The notes beneath the pieces were generated by a model. That model searched no databases. It was not told the DNA's origin and saw nothing but the letters and a program-made list of their open reading frames with translations. The position numbers were made by a program, and so were the translations under genes. Source: Setophaga petechia (taxonomy: Eukaryota; Chordata; Aves; Passeriformes; Parulidae). From it: 64,000 nucleotides of DNA. Where the stretch lies: the NCBI GenBank assembly GCA_024362935.1, contig JANCRA010000032.1, forward strand, positions 4,898,001 to 4,962,000, in the 5' to 3' direction. Below, one piece after another: positions 1 through 13,125 of the stretch; the stretch's first letter is position 1, and every line of letters starts with the position of its first letter.

Positions 1-1662
1 GGTGACACAATTATTCTTGTGAGGAACAAAATTGCACAAAGTGAACTGCATCTCAAGCTCAGGAAGGATCTGAGGATAGAATTGCTATTACTGCAGAAAG
101 AACACTAAAGAATGTGTTGGACAAGAAGGTGGTAGTTCTTGGTTTCCCATTCTAACTCTAGACTGCAAGTCAGAAATATCTCAAGAGAGTAATAATTAAG
201 AAGAGCCTAAAAATTTCCAAAATTCATTGCAAGATATAAGAGTAATACTTAAGTAGATCTTTAGACATTAAAAATGCATTTTAAGATATTGATCACAACT
301 TTCGGGCCCTGGAAGTTTTAGACAAGTGAAACAAAGGGTCAGCCTTTCAGCTGACAATCCCCACAGCACACTCTTGGGTTGTATTTTCCACTGAAAACAG
401 CATGGTGAAACAAAGGAATTGTAGAATACTGAAATCCTAGCTATATCTTAAAGAGAGAGTTCATTGTTTATTTTGTTTCAGTACTAAAAAGAAAGAAGCT
501 AGAATAACATTACATTTTCAGTTTTCTAGGTTTTTACTGAAGTTTCTAAGCTATTAAAGAGAAAAGTCAATTATATCTGAAGACGAGGTAAAGAAACTAC
601 TGTATACAAGCAAACACACATCAGCTTAAGATTTTTCTTTATAAGCCTACTTAGAAATCCAAATAGCCAGAAGATTTTAAAGACTCATCAGACACAGTTT
701 GCCTGTATTCTTTCTGAACTCTCGCATATTTTGAAGGTATGTTTTTTTGTCCAACACTGAAACATTTTTTTCCATCGTGTTTCTGTGTATGTTTTGAGTA
801 TCACATAGACTAGTGGTCTTTTTGGAGCTGTCTTTCCATTTGTGCTTCAATCTCCTTTGGAATGAACAAGATTCTACTCTGACCTTTAAGAATAAAGAAA
901 AGACAGCATGGAATACAGAAGGTTAATTTTTTAGCCAAAGATTACTGCCCTTTTAACACTGCTTTTTTTCTTTAATTTGATATTAACTTTATCCCTAACC
1001 TTGCTGCTGAGATCACTTATTGCCACCATAAAACAAGAATCACTCTTTGTCATCTACACTGTGATCTTTGAGTTAAACTACTTGGATAGGGTATGCACAT
1101 GGTATGGTTCCATAGGGTTTATTAAAGGAAATTGTCTTAGCAAATACGTCTGTTTCATTTGATTCTGAGGAATAATTGGTTAATGAGGGAATGATTACTT
1201 TGTTCAGAGATGATTACTGGAGAAATGTTTGGTCCATATGTTGCTGAATAATGTGAAATTCTCCAGTGAAAGGGGACAATGATTAGAAGAAATAAGATAG
1301 CTGGAGAATATATTCCCCAAAGTGTTACACTAGTATTTGCTAACAAGCCAACTCTAAGGATAGTATTTCCCTCAATAGGCATGGAAGTTCAAAATATCAC
1401 ATTGGTTTAAACTGTTTCTTCCCTTTGCTTTTCTTAGATCAAAGAACTGCATCTTCCTCTGATAAACAATGTGACTATCACAGCTGTTTTTCCTATTAAA
1501 CATGATGTTAATTTGTTATTGTTTTCTTGATGGACATGTATTAAAACAACTATATCTTAAAATTAATCCCATGCATCTCTTCTGCTAATTAGTTTATTTT
1601 ACCATAGGAATTGAGTGTATTGACCCTCTGACATACATGCAGCATTCATGCATGTGCACATG
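1..1662. other. AT-rich non-coding DNA, nothing recognised
   Basis: I see no recognisable gene, repeat family or RNA in this stretch. Open stretches are under 80 codons in all frames and show no domain or motif. Short A/T runs are scattered through it. An intron or intergenic DNA of a vertebrate chromosome would look like this. Confidence 0.6.
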
Positions 1663-1690
1663 CACACACACTCACACACACACACACACA
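1663..1690. repeat. (CA)n microsatellite
   Basis: A short CA dinucleotide run with one CT interruption, preceded by an alternating purine-pyrimidine stretch rich in CATG and GCAC. It is a common vertebrate microsatellite. The pure part is about 8 to 9 units. Confidence 0.9.
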
Positions 1691-1890
1691 GAGGCACATC
1701 ATAGCTCTATGCATTGTAATTCTTATAGTTAATTAAGAATATTCAAGTGTTTTCATTATCCAGAGTCATTTTCACTTGCTTACTTAAGTCTTAGTTTATT
1801 GCTGAAACTTGGTGCGCTTGCTTGAAACCAAAATGTGTCCTTTTCCGGAATATAAAAATGACTGCATACCTCCAGAGATTAATGAAATGT

Positions 1891-1935
1891 AGGTAAGGTA
1901 CGTAGGTAGGTAGGTAGGTAGGTAGGTAGGTAGAT
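1891..1935. repeat. (GTAG)n tetranucleotide microsatellite
   Basis: Tandem GTAG units, pure from about 1902 to 1934 (around eight units), with degenerate units on the left edge. On the minus strand it reads as a run of Thr-Tyr-Leu-Pro codons, which is only a translation of the repeat and not a gene. Confidence 0.9.
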
Positions 1936-2239
1936 GTGACATCATTTGCAAATTAACAGAAGATACTGAAAATTTCAGAGCTGCCAAGTGCTAAGGGTCT
2001 AGTTCAGTAACATGTTCAAATGGATGTCTGACTTGAGGCCTGTGGACAGTCCTACAGAAGTTTATGACAGGGAAGACAGGCAAGCAATAGCAGATCGGAG
2101 GAGGGACCCATAGATACAGATCTCTGAACTTTCAGAAATGCTGGAGTGCTTGACTGTCGCTGATTTAAACTGGAATTAAACAGCTCAGTGCTGTTGAAGC
2201 TGCCTCTGGCATCTAGCTTTCAGCTTCTGCCAATTACCC

Positions 2240-2290
2240 TGAAAAGCACCTTGGACCAAAGTGACTTGCCCAAGGTCATACACAAATATG
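2240..2290 (+). repeat. Possible MIR-like ancient SINE fragment
   Basis: The string GTGACTTGCCCAAGGTCA at about 2261-2278 is close to the most conserved core of MIR-type SINEs (family knowledge). The flanks do not extend the match clearly, so only a short remnant is proposed. Chance similarity is possible. Confidence 0.4.
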
Positions 2291-3384
2291 TGTTCTCTTT
2301 TCTAAAGCTGAAGGACTGTTCAGTAGCTATTTCATTTTAAAAAGTTATAAATTTAAACAATTTTTCCTGTCCATTTCCTTTTCATCCAGTTAAGACTTTT
2401 ATCAGATCTGACTACAGACAAGGAATTCAAAATTTCACTTCATGATGTCTGATGGAAAATTTCTTTGTTTATTTTCTGTAAGCAAAGTAGTTACTATTTG
2501 CCAGTTCAATCCCCAGGTTGATAGCTTTCATAGAGTGGAAAATAAATGTTGTGAATGAAACATCTGTCAACACTATTATTTTCTAATAACATTAATAGGC
2601 GGATGCTTTTAGATGACAAAGCAAATTGTATCAGTTCTGATTATTCTTTTGTCCTAAGCTGAACTTGTGGTCATTGAAAAGTACCTACCTAAAAGCATCT
2701 CAGCATGAGCAATAATTCAGTAATATGTTCAATATGAGATTCTTCCATGTAGAAAGGTATCATTGAGGCCAACTGCTCACAGAAAAAATATTAATGCATT
2801 GTCCAAAAACATACTTGTGTGGAGGAAGGTACCCTCTCCATTGGCAGGACTGGTAGTTCAATCTACATATAGTTTGCACAGAAGTACTGTGCCAATTCAA
2901 TTACCGTCTGATTAATGAAGTGTAGCAGGTTTATTTCAGGGGTCTAGCTAGCTATTAATTAGCATATTGGGGCCTATACTCTACTGTTTTACCCTGATAT
3001 GCTTTGAAAAATCCCAATGCAATTAAATAAACTCTAATATGCTTTAAATAGTTACTTGAGAAAACACATTCAGATTTTTTTAAAACCCTTATGGGATTTT
3101 TAAGCACATCCAGATTTATTGTAAAGCATCTGAAGTTCTTTGTAAACACTATTGTTGTTTTGGTTTGTGCTGTTCAGCAAAATAGCATTCCCTTTGATTT
3201 AATGGAAGACTTCCTCTAACACAAGAAGCTGGTATTATTTCCTTATGGTGCTCTGGAGCAAATAATGAGGTTGCCGGTACCCCCAAATCCCACTAAAGTT
3301 GCTTACACTTTTCATGATCTGCTTATTTTTTGTTGGATTTCTTCTCTTCTACAGTCCTTTAAATTTTTTTTTTTTCTCCAAAAT

Positions 3385-3398
3385 CACTGTTAACAGTG
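3385..3398. other. 14-bp perfect palindrome
   Basis: CACTGTTAACAGTG is a perfect palindrome centred on GTTAAC. It follows a poly-T run. The core is an HNF1-like half-site pair, but one site without context is weak evidence of function. Confidence 0.6.
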
Positions 3399-5038
3399 GA
3401 AAACAGGGAAGCTTGTTAGCATAGGGTTTGAGGTCAGGCAGTGGAGAGTAGGAAGCACCACATTGCCTAAACTAGAAGGAGCTGAACCCTTTCTACCCTG
3501 GACAGTAAGACAGAGAGCTAATAAATGCACTATATGTTCCTCGGGTCAAAGGGATTGTCTGAGCAGGAACATTTCAGCGCATACTGATCACAAGTGGGCT
3601 GGAGAGATGTTTTATTCAGAGCATGAACTATTTAGTATCCCTGCAGCCTGGGGGATACAGGAGTGTGAGACCAGTTAAAAGAGATATGGAAATATTGGTT
3701 AGATATGTCCCTTATTTATAAATTTTAGTACTCCTCTGACTTTAAATAGTTTCATGGCTTCCAATGTGTCACAAGTGACTTACTCAGCTCTGTATCCCAT
3801 GTACTTCATAGACCAGTTTGTTTATCCTCTTGTCTTCACCAATCCCTTCTCTTTCACCCCCCCAGAATCTTCCTCCCACTTCGTCTGGATCTCAAAAAGC
3901 TCTCAAATTTTAGTCTGCTATTCTCCTTTGTTCTCTGCATTAACACTTATAAATCAGTTAAATCCCCTATCCCCCTTTTTCCTACAAATAGCAAATTAAA
4001 ACTTGTTTTGCTCTGGAGGCCTTCTTTTGTTTGCCTACTCACCAGTGATGCCTGCATGCTCCATTGCCTTGTGTTTCTCATGCCTGGGTTAAATCCTGTG
4101 CTCTTAAAAGTGCCTTTTTGCCTGTGAAGAAGTTTGTGGGAGCTGGGTCATCTTCTTTAGACCCAAGTTTTGGCTTTCAGTGTTCAGACTTGTCTTTTTT
4201 GTACCAAAGGTTCTGGTATTTACAGTTCTGTCTGACTATAAAGAAACTCCTCATCTTCCCTCAGCCACAGTAAAAATTAGTCCTTTTGTTAAACAGGATT
4301 GTATTAGAAGGCTCCGTATTACATCTGCCAATATTATCCCATCTTGTCTAAAACATATATTAAGGAATGATTATTTTACATGTGCATTTTAATGTGCTGT
4401 TTTGCGCTCACCAGGCAGCAGTGAGTTACAGCAAGTTGCACAATCATCTGCTCACACTGTTCCCCTACCCTGGGGAGTGTTGCTATGGGGGTTTGTAGAC
4501 CCACAATCAAGCAAGTTTGTATGAAGAAGCTACCAAAAGTAGGTACCACTGCAGATCCAGTACGCAGCAAAGTGCATCTGAGAGTAAGGCAAAAGGCAAG
4601 GTTAAGAAAGGTTGCTGATACCCAGGTCCCAGGGCAGCACTGTGGACCTTCCCAAAGGGCTCACATCAGAGCAAGACAGAACCAACATGCCACACTTCTC
4701 TCAGTATCTTCCTTTTCTTGACCTATCCCTTTTTTTTTAAATTATTATTTTTTATTTTGTTATTTTCACTACTGTTGTCCTTGTATACAAACAGTCCTGA
4801 AATGCACCTGACAAACATATTTCTGTGCATTCTCATAACTGATGGAGACAACTCAAATGCACACTGAACTCTAGGCACTACTTGCAGAGTGCTTTTGAAT
4901 CAATAGAGTGATTCATGTGCTTAAATTCAGGCACATGTTTCATTACCTGGCTGAACCATGGCAGAAAAGCCATTCACTTAACATTAGGTTTGTTTTGTTT
5001 TAGAAATAGCATGATTAACTTCCTGCCTTTGCTATTTG

Positions 5039-5069
5039 TATGCAAAATGTAGTATACATATTTTGCATA
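5039..5069. other. Inverted repeat, 10-bp arms
   Basis: The arms TATGCAAAAT (5039-5048) and ATTTTGCATA (5060-5069) are perfect inverted repeats around an 11-nt spacer. Each arm carries ATGCAAAA, one base from the POU octamer ATGCAAAT. Whether this is functional is unknown. AT-rich DNA gives such arms by chance fairly often. Confidence 0.5.
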
Positions 5070-6110
5070 ACTGAAGCTAAATACAAGGTCATAACTGTGC
5101 TTTAAATGGGCATAAAGTGCTAAATAACCTGGGTTTAGGGGTGATTTCTATGGGTGATTATTAAATGAATGATTGATTGACAGGTTGGTCTAACAGGGTG
5201 GCAGTGAGGTGATTGGATAGCCCTGTTCCATTACAAATAGCATTCTCACCCTCCTTTAGCCCTGTCTTTACCACACTCAAGCACACCCCTTTTATGAGGT
5301 GGACATTGAACTATCTTTCCACAGTGTCTCCGAATGGTACAATGAATGTATTATGTGACTATTCATTGCAGCAAAGTTACCACATAATAATTTACAATTT
5401 TATGGAACTGCTAGGATTAGCTATGTATCATCTATTTTTAATACACATCATTGTGGTATTGGAGCAATAATGAATGTATTTAAATAAATCAAAAAACCCA
5501 AATGAATGCTGAGTTGTTGTCAATCACTTGCAGATGAGCCTACTCTGGTGAGAAGATATAATGGAGAATTTTCTGAGAATGATTTATTGAGTCAACCAGC
5601 ATGACTCTGGAACAAGAGATACCTTTCCAGTGCAGAGCTACACACAGAAGTAAAGTTTAGTGAGAATACCTATGTGGCAAATCTGAGGTAAATTTTTATT
5701 TAAAAGTTTTATCTAGATTTTTTGAGTTACAGTGCAGAATGAAAAAAAAAAAACAACCTAAAACAACCAAAACTGGACAGAAAAAAAAACTGAAGCAAAA
5801 GCAGAATCAAAAGGGAGCATATTCATGTCTAATTTGTAATTTACAAGAAATGGAGATCCCTGTATCTCTTATGCAAATGTGTTGACTTACTGAGCTGAAG
5901 GGAACCATTGCTTTGTCCTTTCAAGGAAAAAAATTACCCAGTTTCATAGGAAAGAATACTAAATTTAGGTTTGCTGCATTCTCTTTGTGAACTTCTTTTT
6001 TTGCCTTTTATTTGGAAAGAGTTACTATCTGAGGTTGTATCATAATCAGCTACCTTAAGGTAATAGGACATAAAATAACTTTAAGTAATGAGGTTCGAGA
6101 AACACAAAAT

Positions 6111-6150
6111 ATTTTACGTAATGTTTCTGCATTTTACGTAATGTTTCAGT
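6111..6150. promoter_or_regulatory. Tandem pair of TTACGTAA palindromes (PAR-bZIP/NFIL3-type sites)
   Basis: A 20-bp unit is repeated twice head to tail (6111-6130 and 6131-6150), and each copy contains the perfect palindrome TTACGTAA (6114-6121 and 6134-6141). This octamer is the known optimal site for the PAR bZIP proteins (DBP, TEF, HLF) and for NFIL3/E4BP4, and it also fits C/EBP family sites. Seen directly: the duplication and both intact palindromes. Inferred: a regulatory role. No gene start is visible nearby, so it would have to act as a distal element or be a chance duplication. Confidence 0.35.
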
Positions 6151-6500
6151 CCTGCAGAGAAAAATGTCGTTTTGTTTGAGAGGGTTGGAAGAAGCTTGTC
6201 TATTTTCTGGGACTGATAATAGAACATTTCTATCTCCCAAGCACTGACTTCATGCCACCTATTCCATATGTTCTGAACTCAAATCTAAGTAGGATTAGAC
6301 TGGGTCAGTTCATGGATCAAAGCTCCAGGGGAAATTTAAATGCTATATACAGGAAACAATATTGATGATCTAACTTTTTATTGGGCATTATTTCAGTGAA
6401 GTAGCATGACAGATTTGTCATGGGACCACTCTGCTGTTAATGGTGCTGTTATACTATGACATGTAAAGATTTTATGATCACTTAGGAAAAAGTGTCAGGC

Positions 6501-6540
6501 AGATATAGGTATAGATATAGATACAGATGATATAGATATT
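6501..6540. repeat. Degenerate (GATATA)n low-complexity tract
   Basis: Imperfect hexanucleotide repetition of AGATATAG/ATAGAT units, about 40 bp. It is a simple sequence repeat with several interruptions. Confidence 0.75.
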
Positions 6541-6544
6541 CTAC

Positions 6545-9500
6545 CCCCAAGATAATAATTTGTCTTTTAGTTTCAACTGGAAAAACACTCTTTATTTCAA
6601 AACTATCATATAATCATGATGACCACTTTTAAAAGAAGGCTATATTTCACATCAGAAATACATTTCATTGGTGTTGTTTTTATTTCTTTACACAGTTGTC
6701 AAAGACCCTGGTCTTACAAACTGATGCCATTGAATGAACATTTGGGGTTAGAATACAAAATTGCACTAAAATTTACAGCTCTCTGCATGCACCAGCCTCA
6801 TCTTTACAGATGTAGATCAGACTTCAGTTCTGGAATGTTCATTTTTAAAGAGCTTGGAAGTAAAAAACCCTTTCACTGAAACTGCAGTACTGTCACTGAG
6901 CAGTGATGGTCAACACAGGAATGCCTGACGATACAATGCCAGCTCTCAGCTGAAATTGTGCATTTTTGGAATCTTTCTTCTGTGGAAGTAATTGATACCA
7001 TTTGCACAGAAGGACTTGGAATGGTAACCATGAAGTGAGGAGAGAAGAAAGCCTTTGAGATAACCCATATCCTGAGAAGTGACCTACTCCTTTTACCAGT
7101 AAAGTTAAAAATCGTTAGATAGGTATAAAAACCACAAAATACCATTAAACAAAGCTGTTCTACCTCTTGGAATGAATAGGTTTACTTCCCTCCCAGTGCC
7201 TGCCATCCTGTATGCTTAGCATGACAATCCAATCTCTAAGAGCTAAAATGAAAATGAAGTAAAAATTAGTGTTAATAATGAGGGCGTGTTTTTACAGTTT
7301 CACTTTCATTGACTACAGCAGCAGAGTGCAACTGGAGATCTTGAAGGAAAAGCTCTTCACCTGTCCTCTGCTTAATTAAAATACATTAGATAAATAGATT
7401 TATTTGAAGGTTTGATGTTAAATGAAGATGAATGAAATGCTTTATGGAAGTCAATGAAATGCTATCTACTTAAATAAGCAATTCTGTTCTACCAATACTT
7501 GGCCTCACATAGAAGAACCTGTCTTATTCCTACTTAGTTATGAGCTGTGTTTTACTGAGGCTCTCTACAGTTCACTATAACATTAATTCTTCCAGTAGCT
7601 GGGAGCAGGCAAACCAGAAAAGAGCAACTATTTATAAAGGGTAGTTTGAGGTGTTCCACAGCAGCCAGGCAACATCAAGGGCTGTGATCTTCAGTGATCT
7701 TCACTTCTTAATAAGGATTTCATGCATTCTGGTCTGGCCCAGTCAATGCAGACTGCCAGCAGATCTTGCCCTGTAGAAATTGAGTCTCCAGCTCAACCAG
7801 GTCATGTGGGGTAGTTTTAGATATTGTTGCCTACAAGTGCCTATCCTCATGCTATCAATCCTCTAAGCCTAAACAAGCCTCTACCAGTTTTGCATTAGGT
7901 TAGTGATCTAGAGGGCCCTAAACTGGTGCTAAATGGGCCCCAGTACTTTTTCAGCCAGTGAAGGCTGATGAGGTCTATCACATAGCTATCTCAAGTCCTT
8001 TTGCATAATCAAAAGGAGCCTTCCTCACCTCAGACATTCCTGAAGCTATAATTTATCCCATAGGATTCACACATAATTTCATTGGCTATCTTGGACTGAA
8101 GTGCAGTTGTTGCAGACTGCTTACAGAAGCTCTAGCTAAGAGTAGCATATTTTGGCACATGGTGTTCCCACACCCATGAGACACAAAATTGCTACTTAAT
8201 CCTTCACTGTTTTGGTTTTTTTAACTCTTCAGAATAAATTTTAATGTTGTTCTTTATGATGATCAACTTTTCATCCAGCATCCCATACTACTTCATTTGA
8301 ATTAATTAAGGTCTGGTGGCAGAAATGCTTATATAAAAGTTCATTGACCATTGCACTTTGGGTAGATATACTAAATGATGAATCCTCTCTCTTTGCCACA
8401 GTGCCAGGGTTTATAAATAACATATATACAGGACAAAAGGGAAGAAACAGACCCACTTGTGGGATATGCTGAAGAACTATTGCTTTGTATATTGCCCTAT
8501 ACCTTTCCTCCAGCCACAGTTTATATAAAGTTCCTCTAAAATCAACTCCATTTGTTGGCTGAAGAGAGGTTGTTATCCCATCAGGTCTGTTAGCACTCCA
8601 TCTTCACTGCTTCTGTGTCATCAAACAGAGCTTAAAATGAAATCCCAGGTTGTTCTTACAAGTTTCTGAATCAGTTCTGCCACTTTCCACTAAAATTTGG
8701 AATAGAGTTATTGTTAATCATGAACATTTACAGATGACTGGTAAATGGTTTAAGGAAATTATGTTTTGTTTTCAGTTGCTAAAAACAGAGAAACTCCTAA
8801 GTTGCAGAAAACAGAGGAAGAATGCAAAGCATGCTAGTGACTAAGGGGGTGCAGAATTTCACTCCCACAGCAAAACAAGCCAAGTCCATAATAGTGGGAA
8901 AATTTGTTCTCTTGGCTCTGCTTGAGTTACCAACTTGCATTCTGGATCAGTCCATGCATCCTATTGACACTATGAAGAAGAAGGGATTATTGTCTCGACA
9001 TTTCCTTCTAATTTTTCTAAAAAGAAAATAATAATTTGTAGCTTGTCAGTCTTTGCCAAGATTCGGCTTAGAGAGAATATTTTATAGCTGAGATATAAAC
9101 CTCTGAAGTAAAAATGCAGACACAACTTTAAGTACAGTGTTGCAAATGCAGAGTTAAGTAATGTTAATCTATCAATACACAGTATGTGCAAACATATGTT
9201 TATAGACAGAGAGACAAGCATGTATAAATGAGAGGATAAAATCCCTATTTCTCATTTGGTGCTATGCAATTTCTATCAATTTAGAAATGTGTTATGATTT
9301 TATTTTAAGCTGACATACTGTAAATTGTGCTTATTTGAGAATACTTACTTAACTCTTAGGGTTTATAAGACAGAAAAGGAAGATGTCTTTGGAAGTCCTC
9401 CAGTGACCTAAAATGAACTAATAAATAATAGAAAAATGTTGTCCTTTCTTCAGAAACTTTGGAATGGTTGTCATCTTTAAATCTTCACATAACATAAAAA

Positions 9501-9840
9501 TAGGCTTCCAGTGATTAGGATTTACTACAAAATATGCTAAATATAGCAGAGGTTGCTTCTTTAGGGGCAGGCTGTATATTATGCTCATGTTAAAAGAGAA
9601 ATTACCAGATCTCTAGGTGAGGTATTTTAGAAATTTGGCAGATGGCTTTACTTTGTATTTGTGGCACAGAATTCTGTTCTAATTTTGTGTTTGATTGGAA
9701 TATTCAACAGCTTCTGGTGCTACTAGGACTTGCTATCTGAAAGACAGAGTTTGCAAACTATAAATATGAACTTTGAAAATATATATCCTAGAGTTAGTCC
9801 AGTAGATTGTGTTTATAACGCTCAGTTATTGGCTGAATGA
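6545..9840. other. AT-rich non-coding DNA, nothing recognised
   Basis: I see no gene, no RNA gene and no interspersed repeat that I can name. The longest open stretches are about 90 codons or less on either strand, lack domains and often overlap one another in opposite frames, as expected by chance. Confidence 0.55.
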
Positions 9841-10560
9841 TGCATTTTGGCCCCAGACCAAAAACTGCCTTGTTGAGCAGTGCCTCTTGCCAACTGGGAA
9901 GGCAGAGGGATATTGGGGCAGTGGTTAATATTGGGAAGGTATTTAGTGTTGGGTTCTGACCAGCTACCAGTCTTCCCCTTTCATGGTCCCACCAGCCTCA
10001 CCTTCACTTCCCTTGGCCATATGGCCTCAACTGTCCTTTTTATTCCCAGTTGCTGATTTGTTCTGCTGTGGAACAATTCCATTGGAAGACAAGAAAAGTT
10101 CTGTTTATACAAGCAAGGGACTTCAGCCTCAAGTATATTCACAGCCTGGCTGGCAACCTACCAAACAAGGCGTTGGTAGGTTGACTTGTGCCACTGTTGT
10201 CAGCACTAAGGGGAGCCCTTTTCCTGTGGGGAGACATGGGAGGCATTTTCCATCTGTCTCCTCAGCTGCTCCCACCATGGAGCTCAATGGAAGCAGAGCT
10301 GAGCCTGAATGGAGGTGCGGGCAGGTGGCAGCAGTGACATTGCCTGCAGCATTGGCCAAGGTGAGGGGTGGATCTTGTCCTTGTCCTCTTTCAGCTCTTT
10401 GCCACCAGCTTTCTTCAGGGATGGCAACACCAGAAGCCTTGCCTGGAGCCATGACCTGTTCTGCGCTGCCCATTGTGCCAGTTCATAGCCAAAACATCAG
10501 AACCTTTCCCAATAATTTTGGCTTAAGTGAACAAGACTTTCAACCTTAATTTGTAGAGTC
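9840..10560. other. GC-richer patch with a long open stretch, unidentified
   Basis: This patch is visibly richer in G+C than its surroundings. A plus-strand frame is open for 188 codons from an ATG at 9983 to a stop at 10549, and the opposite strand is also open for 114 codons (10129-10473). The predicted plus product is rich in Ser, Pro and Ala with no signal peptide, membrane segment or known motif. Openness on both strands is what higher GC content gives by chance, since stop codons are AT-rich. It could be an old repeat, an untranslated exon or a conserved non-coding block. I do not recognise a protein family and do not call a gene. Confidence 0.25.
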
Positions 10561-12720
10561 ATGACTGATTTGTGGGTGTGACTGTGCTCATATAAGCTAA
10601 ATAAAATTTTCTCTGACATATCCCACATCATGGCCTGCTTGCTTATGCCCCTGCCCTGGCCTGAAGCATATGGGCAGATATATAAGAGATGTATTTCCTT
10701 CTACTTCCTACAACTGGATTTGTCAGGGACCAGCAGGCTTGTTAAACACATTGAAACAGACAGTATTTATTTACCATAATTTATAATTTTAACTTTAATT
10801 GAATGTGATCTTCAAGGAGTCATTCTGAAGTGGTTATATGAGATGAGTAAGGCAGTCTTTGCTGACACTACTATTTTTCACACAGGACTGGTCAAAGCTT
10901 TCTTCAAACTCTTCCCAGTCATTAAACACTGTGTCTCTTCCCTGAGTTTTCTCTGATAGAGTGCATATTCCCAGTGGAAATGACAGAGGAATTCAGAGGA
11001 GAAATTTAAAAAGATGCCCTGAAGCACATCTGACACTATAAGAGTGGGGTCCCATCATGGATTTGTATATAGGTGGGTGATACTGTAGAGAATTTTCTGT
11101 TTTCTGTGTCAAATAAAGAGCTTCCAAATGTTGGAAGTGGCATTCGGAGTGTTGTGAGTGGCATTCAGGTTTGAATTCAGGCTTTGTGAGTCAGAGGGGA
11201 CAAGAGTAGACAGCAGCCATTCAGCTGGGTTTGTCAGAGTGGATTTTCTACAAAAAGAAGGATTTATCAGTTCTGTTATCCACTGTAATTATACAGTGGA
11301 TAGAATGTCCAGTCCATCTGTAAACAAGTGTTTTTCCTAGAAGTAGTGTTGAGGTCTGATGTGGGACAATTGTACTTTTTGGCAAGGAATGATAATTTTT
11401 AAAATACTGGCAAACACTCTCCTTTTGTACCATAAATTCTGGCAATAACCAACATTTTCTCCTTAAACTGCCAGCTTACGCTGGCTCCATTTGTTTTAAA
11501 TCCCTTGCTCTCAACAGGCCGTGTAATCAAAATGACAGGCTGCTCACAGCTTCCCTGGTGCTCAGCTGCATGCAGGTCATGCCCAAGCCTCCTTTCTGGA
11601 AGAGGCTGTGCACTGACTCCTGGCTACCTGTGAGTCTGAGCATATGTACCTGCTCAGGGGCGAAGAAAGCACAGCAGCTTAGTGTTTAACACCAATAAGT
11701 GTTGAAGGAGTGGAAATCTTATTCTCTGCACTACTGTTTTTAAATTGGAGTTTCTCTGCTTTTTACAGCAGCCCAGCCAAATCTCCTTAGCCAGTATTGT
11801 CATTACACTGTCAATAAAGACTTTAAAGTTAAGGTCAGGTATTCATTGAGCAGTAACTGCTCTGATAAAGAAAACTGAAGCACTTGTTAGCACCTGTCTT
11901 TTTGGCAAAGTCTGTGATTGCTTTGGCTGATGTACCAAGCAAACACAGTATTATTTTATTTATATTACAGTTCAAGAGCTTATTAAGAGATGCCGGCAAA
12001 CGCCAAACTGTGATTTTTTGAAGAGATGCATTTTTAGGAAAGCTAGTTTGCCTATTTGCATTTCTGTCTTAAAAGTTTCAGTACCATTTGTGTGTCACTA
12101 GCCTTGATGATATAAATGAATTATCAGAACATCATCGTTAGCATGCCAGGAAAAGCTAGCTATTGGGTATTTATGAACAATTTGAGGAGAATATATCACT
12201 ACCATCCATTATACTAATAAAATGAATAATATAAAACCCCAGATAAACAAAAGGCAATTCTCAAAACCACATAAGATCAAAATATTTTTATTCCAAGTAC
12301 TTTGGTAATTAATAGTATCACTGTGTACAGACATTTTGCTTCAGTGTACTGGAGACAATAATTGAGTTGTATACTCAGACATCTTAAAAAACACTGTAAA
12401 CAACACATTTAAGTGGAAACTTTCTTTTTCTTGCTATTTAGATCTGTATCTTGTACAGGTCATCCTAGCTGTTAGGATTTTGATTAGTTTTACTTAATCT
12501 ATTGAACACATTTTACTGATAACAGTTTTTCTTCATTTCCATGTGTTTTAGCTGATACTCTGAATGACTTTGTCCTTTTTGAGCTCAGGGTAAATGGGTG
12601 ACTTGAAATCCCCCCACTTCCCAGTACACTATTTGAGTAATATGGAGCCAGACTTAAGTCAGCAAAGATGATAAAATAAACACACATATTTTATTCCCTC
12701 TTCATGATTCTCTGGAAAAC
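10560..12720. other. Non-coding DNA, nothing recognised
   Basis: No named repeat or gene was seen. A modestly GC-richer stretch near 11,460-11,700 has no recognisable content. Open stretches are around 65 codons or shorter. Confidence 0.5.
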
Positions 12721-12721
12721 T

Positions 12722-13125
12722 AATGAAGGATCGTGTGAGGGAAAGGCTAAGGCCGTTGGTGTTTTTCAGCCTGGAGAAGGCTCCAGGGAGATCTTACTGC
12801 GGCCTTCCAATAAAAGGACTTACAAGAAAGATGGGGCAAACTTTTCAGCAAGCCTATAGCAATAGGACAAGGAGTAACAGTTTTAAACTAAAGGAGGATA
12901 ATCTAGATATAAGAAAGAAAATTTTACAATGAGGACTATGAAACACTGGAGCAACTCACACACAGCAGTGATAGATGTCCCAAACCCCAGAAATATTCAT
13001 AGTCAGGTTGGAAGGGCTCTGAGCAACCTGATCTAGTTGAAAATGTCCATTCTCATTGCAGAGGAATTTAAAGTAGATGACTTTTAAAGATCCCTTCCAA
13101 CCATGACTGTTCTATGAGCCTATGT
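12722..13125 (+). mobile_element. CR1 LINE, 5'-truncated 3' end (plus strand)
   Basis: This is the terminal ~400 bp of a CR1 non-LTR retrotransposon. Translated from about 12,723, the frame reads through the conserved end of the reverse transcriptase ORF: a FFSLEKAPGRSYCGL-like segment, then TRSNSFKLKE and LDIRKK, all characteristic of CR1 ORF2 C-termini. It is followed by the typical 3' UTR wording (GAGCAACCTGATCTAGTTGAA, then CCCTTCCAACCATGACTGTTCTATGA), the family's usual 3' terminus. The copy is severely 5' truncated, as most CR1 copies are, and the frame carries stops and small indels. It is an old, immobile fossil. Confidence 0.9.

Larger units (their letters stand above)
1940..6110. 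other. Non-coding DNA with a possible ancient SINE trace
   Basis: No gene was recognised. A short stretch near 2240-2290 resembles the core of MIR-type ancient SINEs and is listed separately. A 14-bp perfect palindrome lies at 3385-3398 and a 10-bp-stem hairpin at 5039-5069. Poly-T and poly-A runs occur near 3364, 4731 and 5742. The open stretches are short and carry no recognisable domain. Confidence 0.5.
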
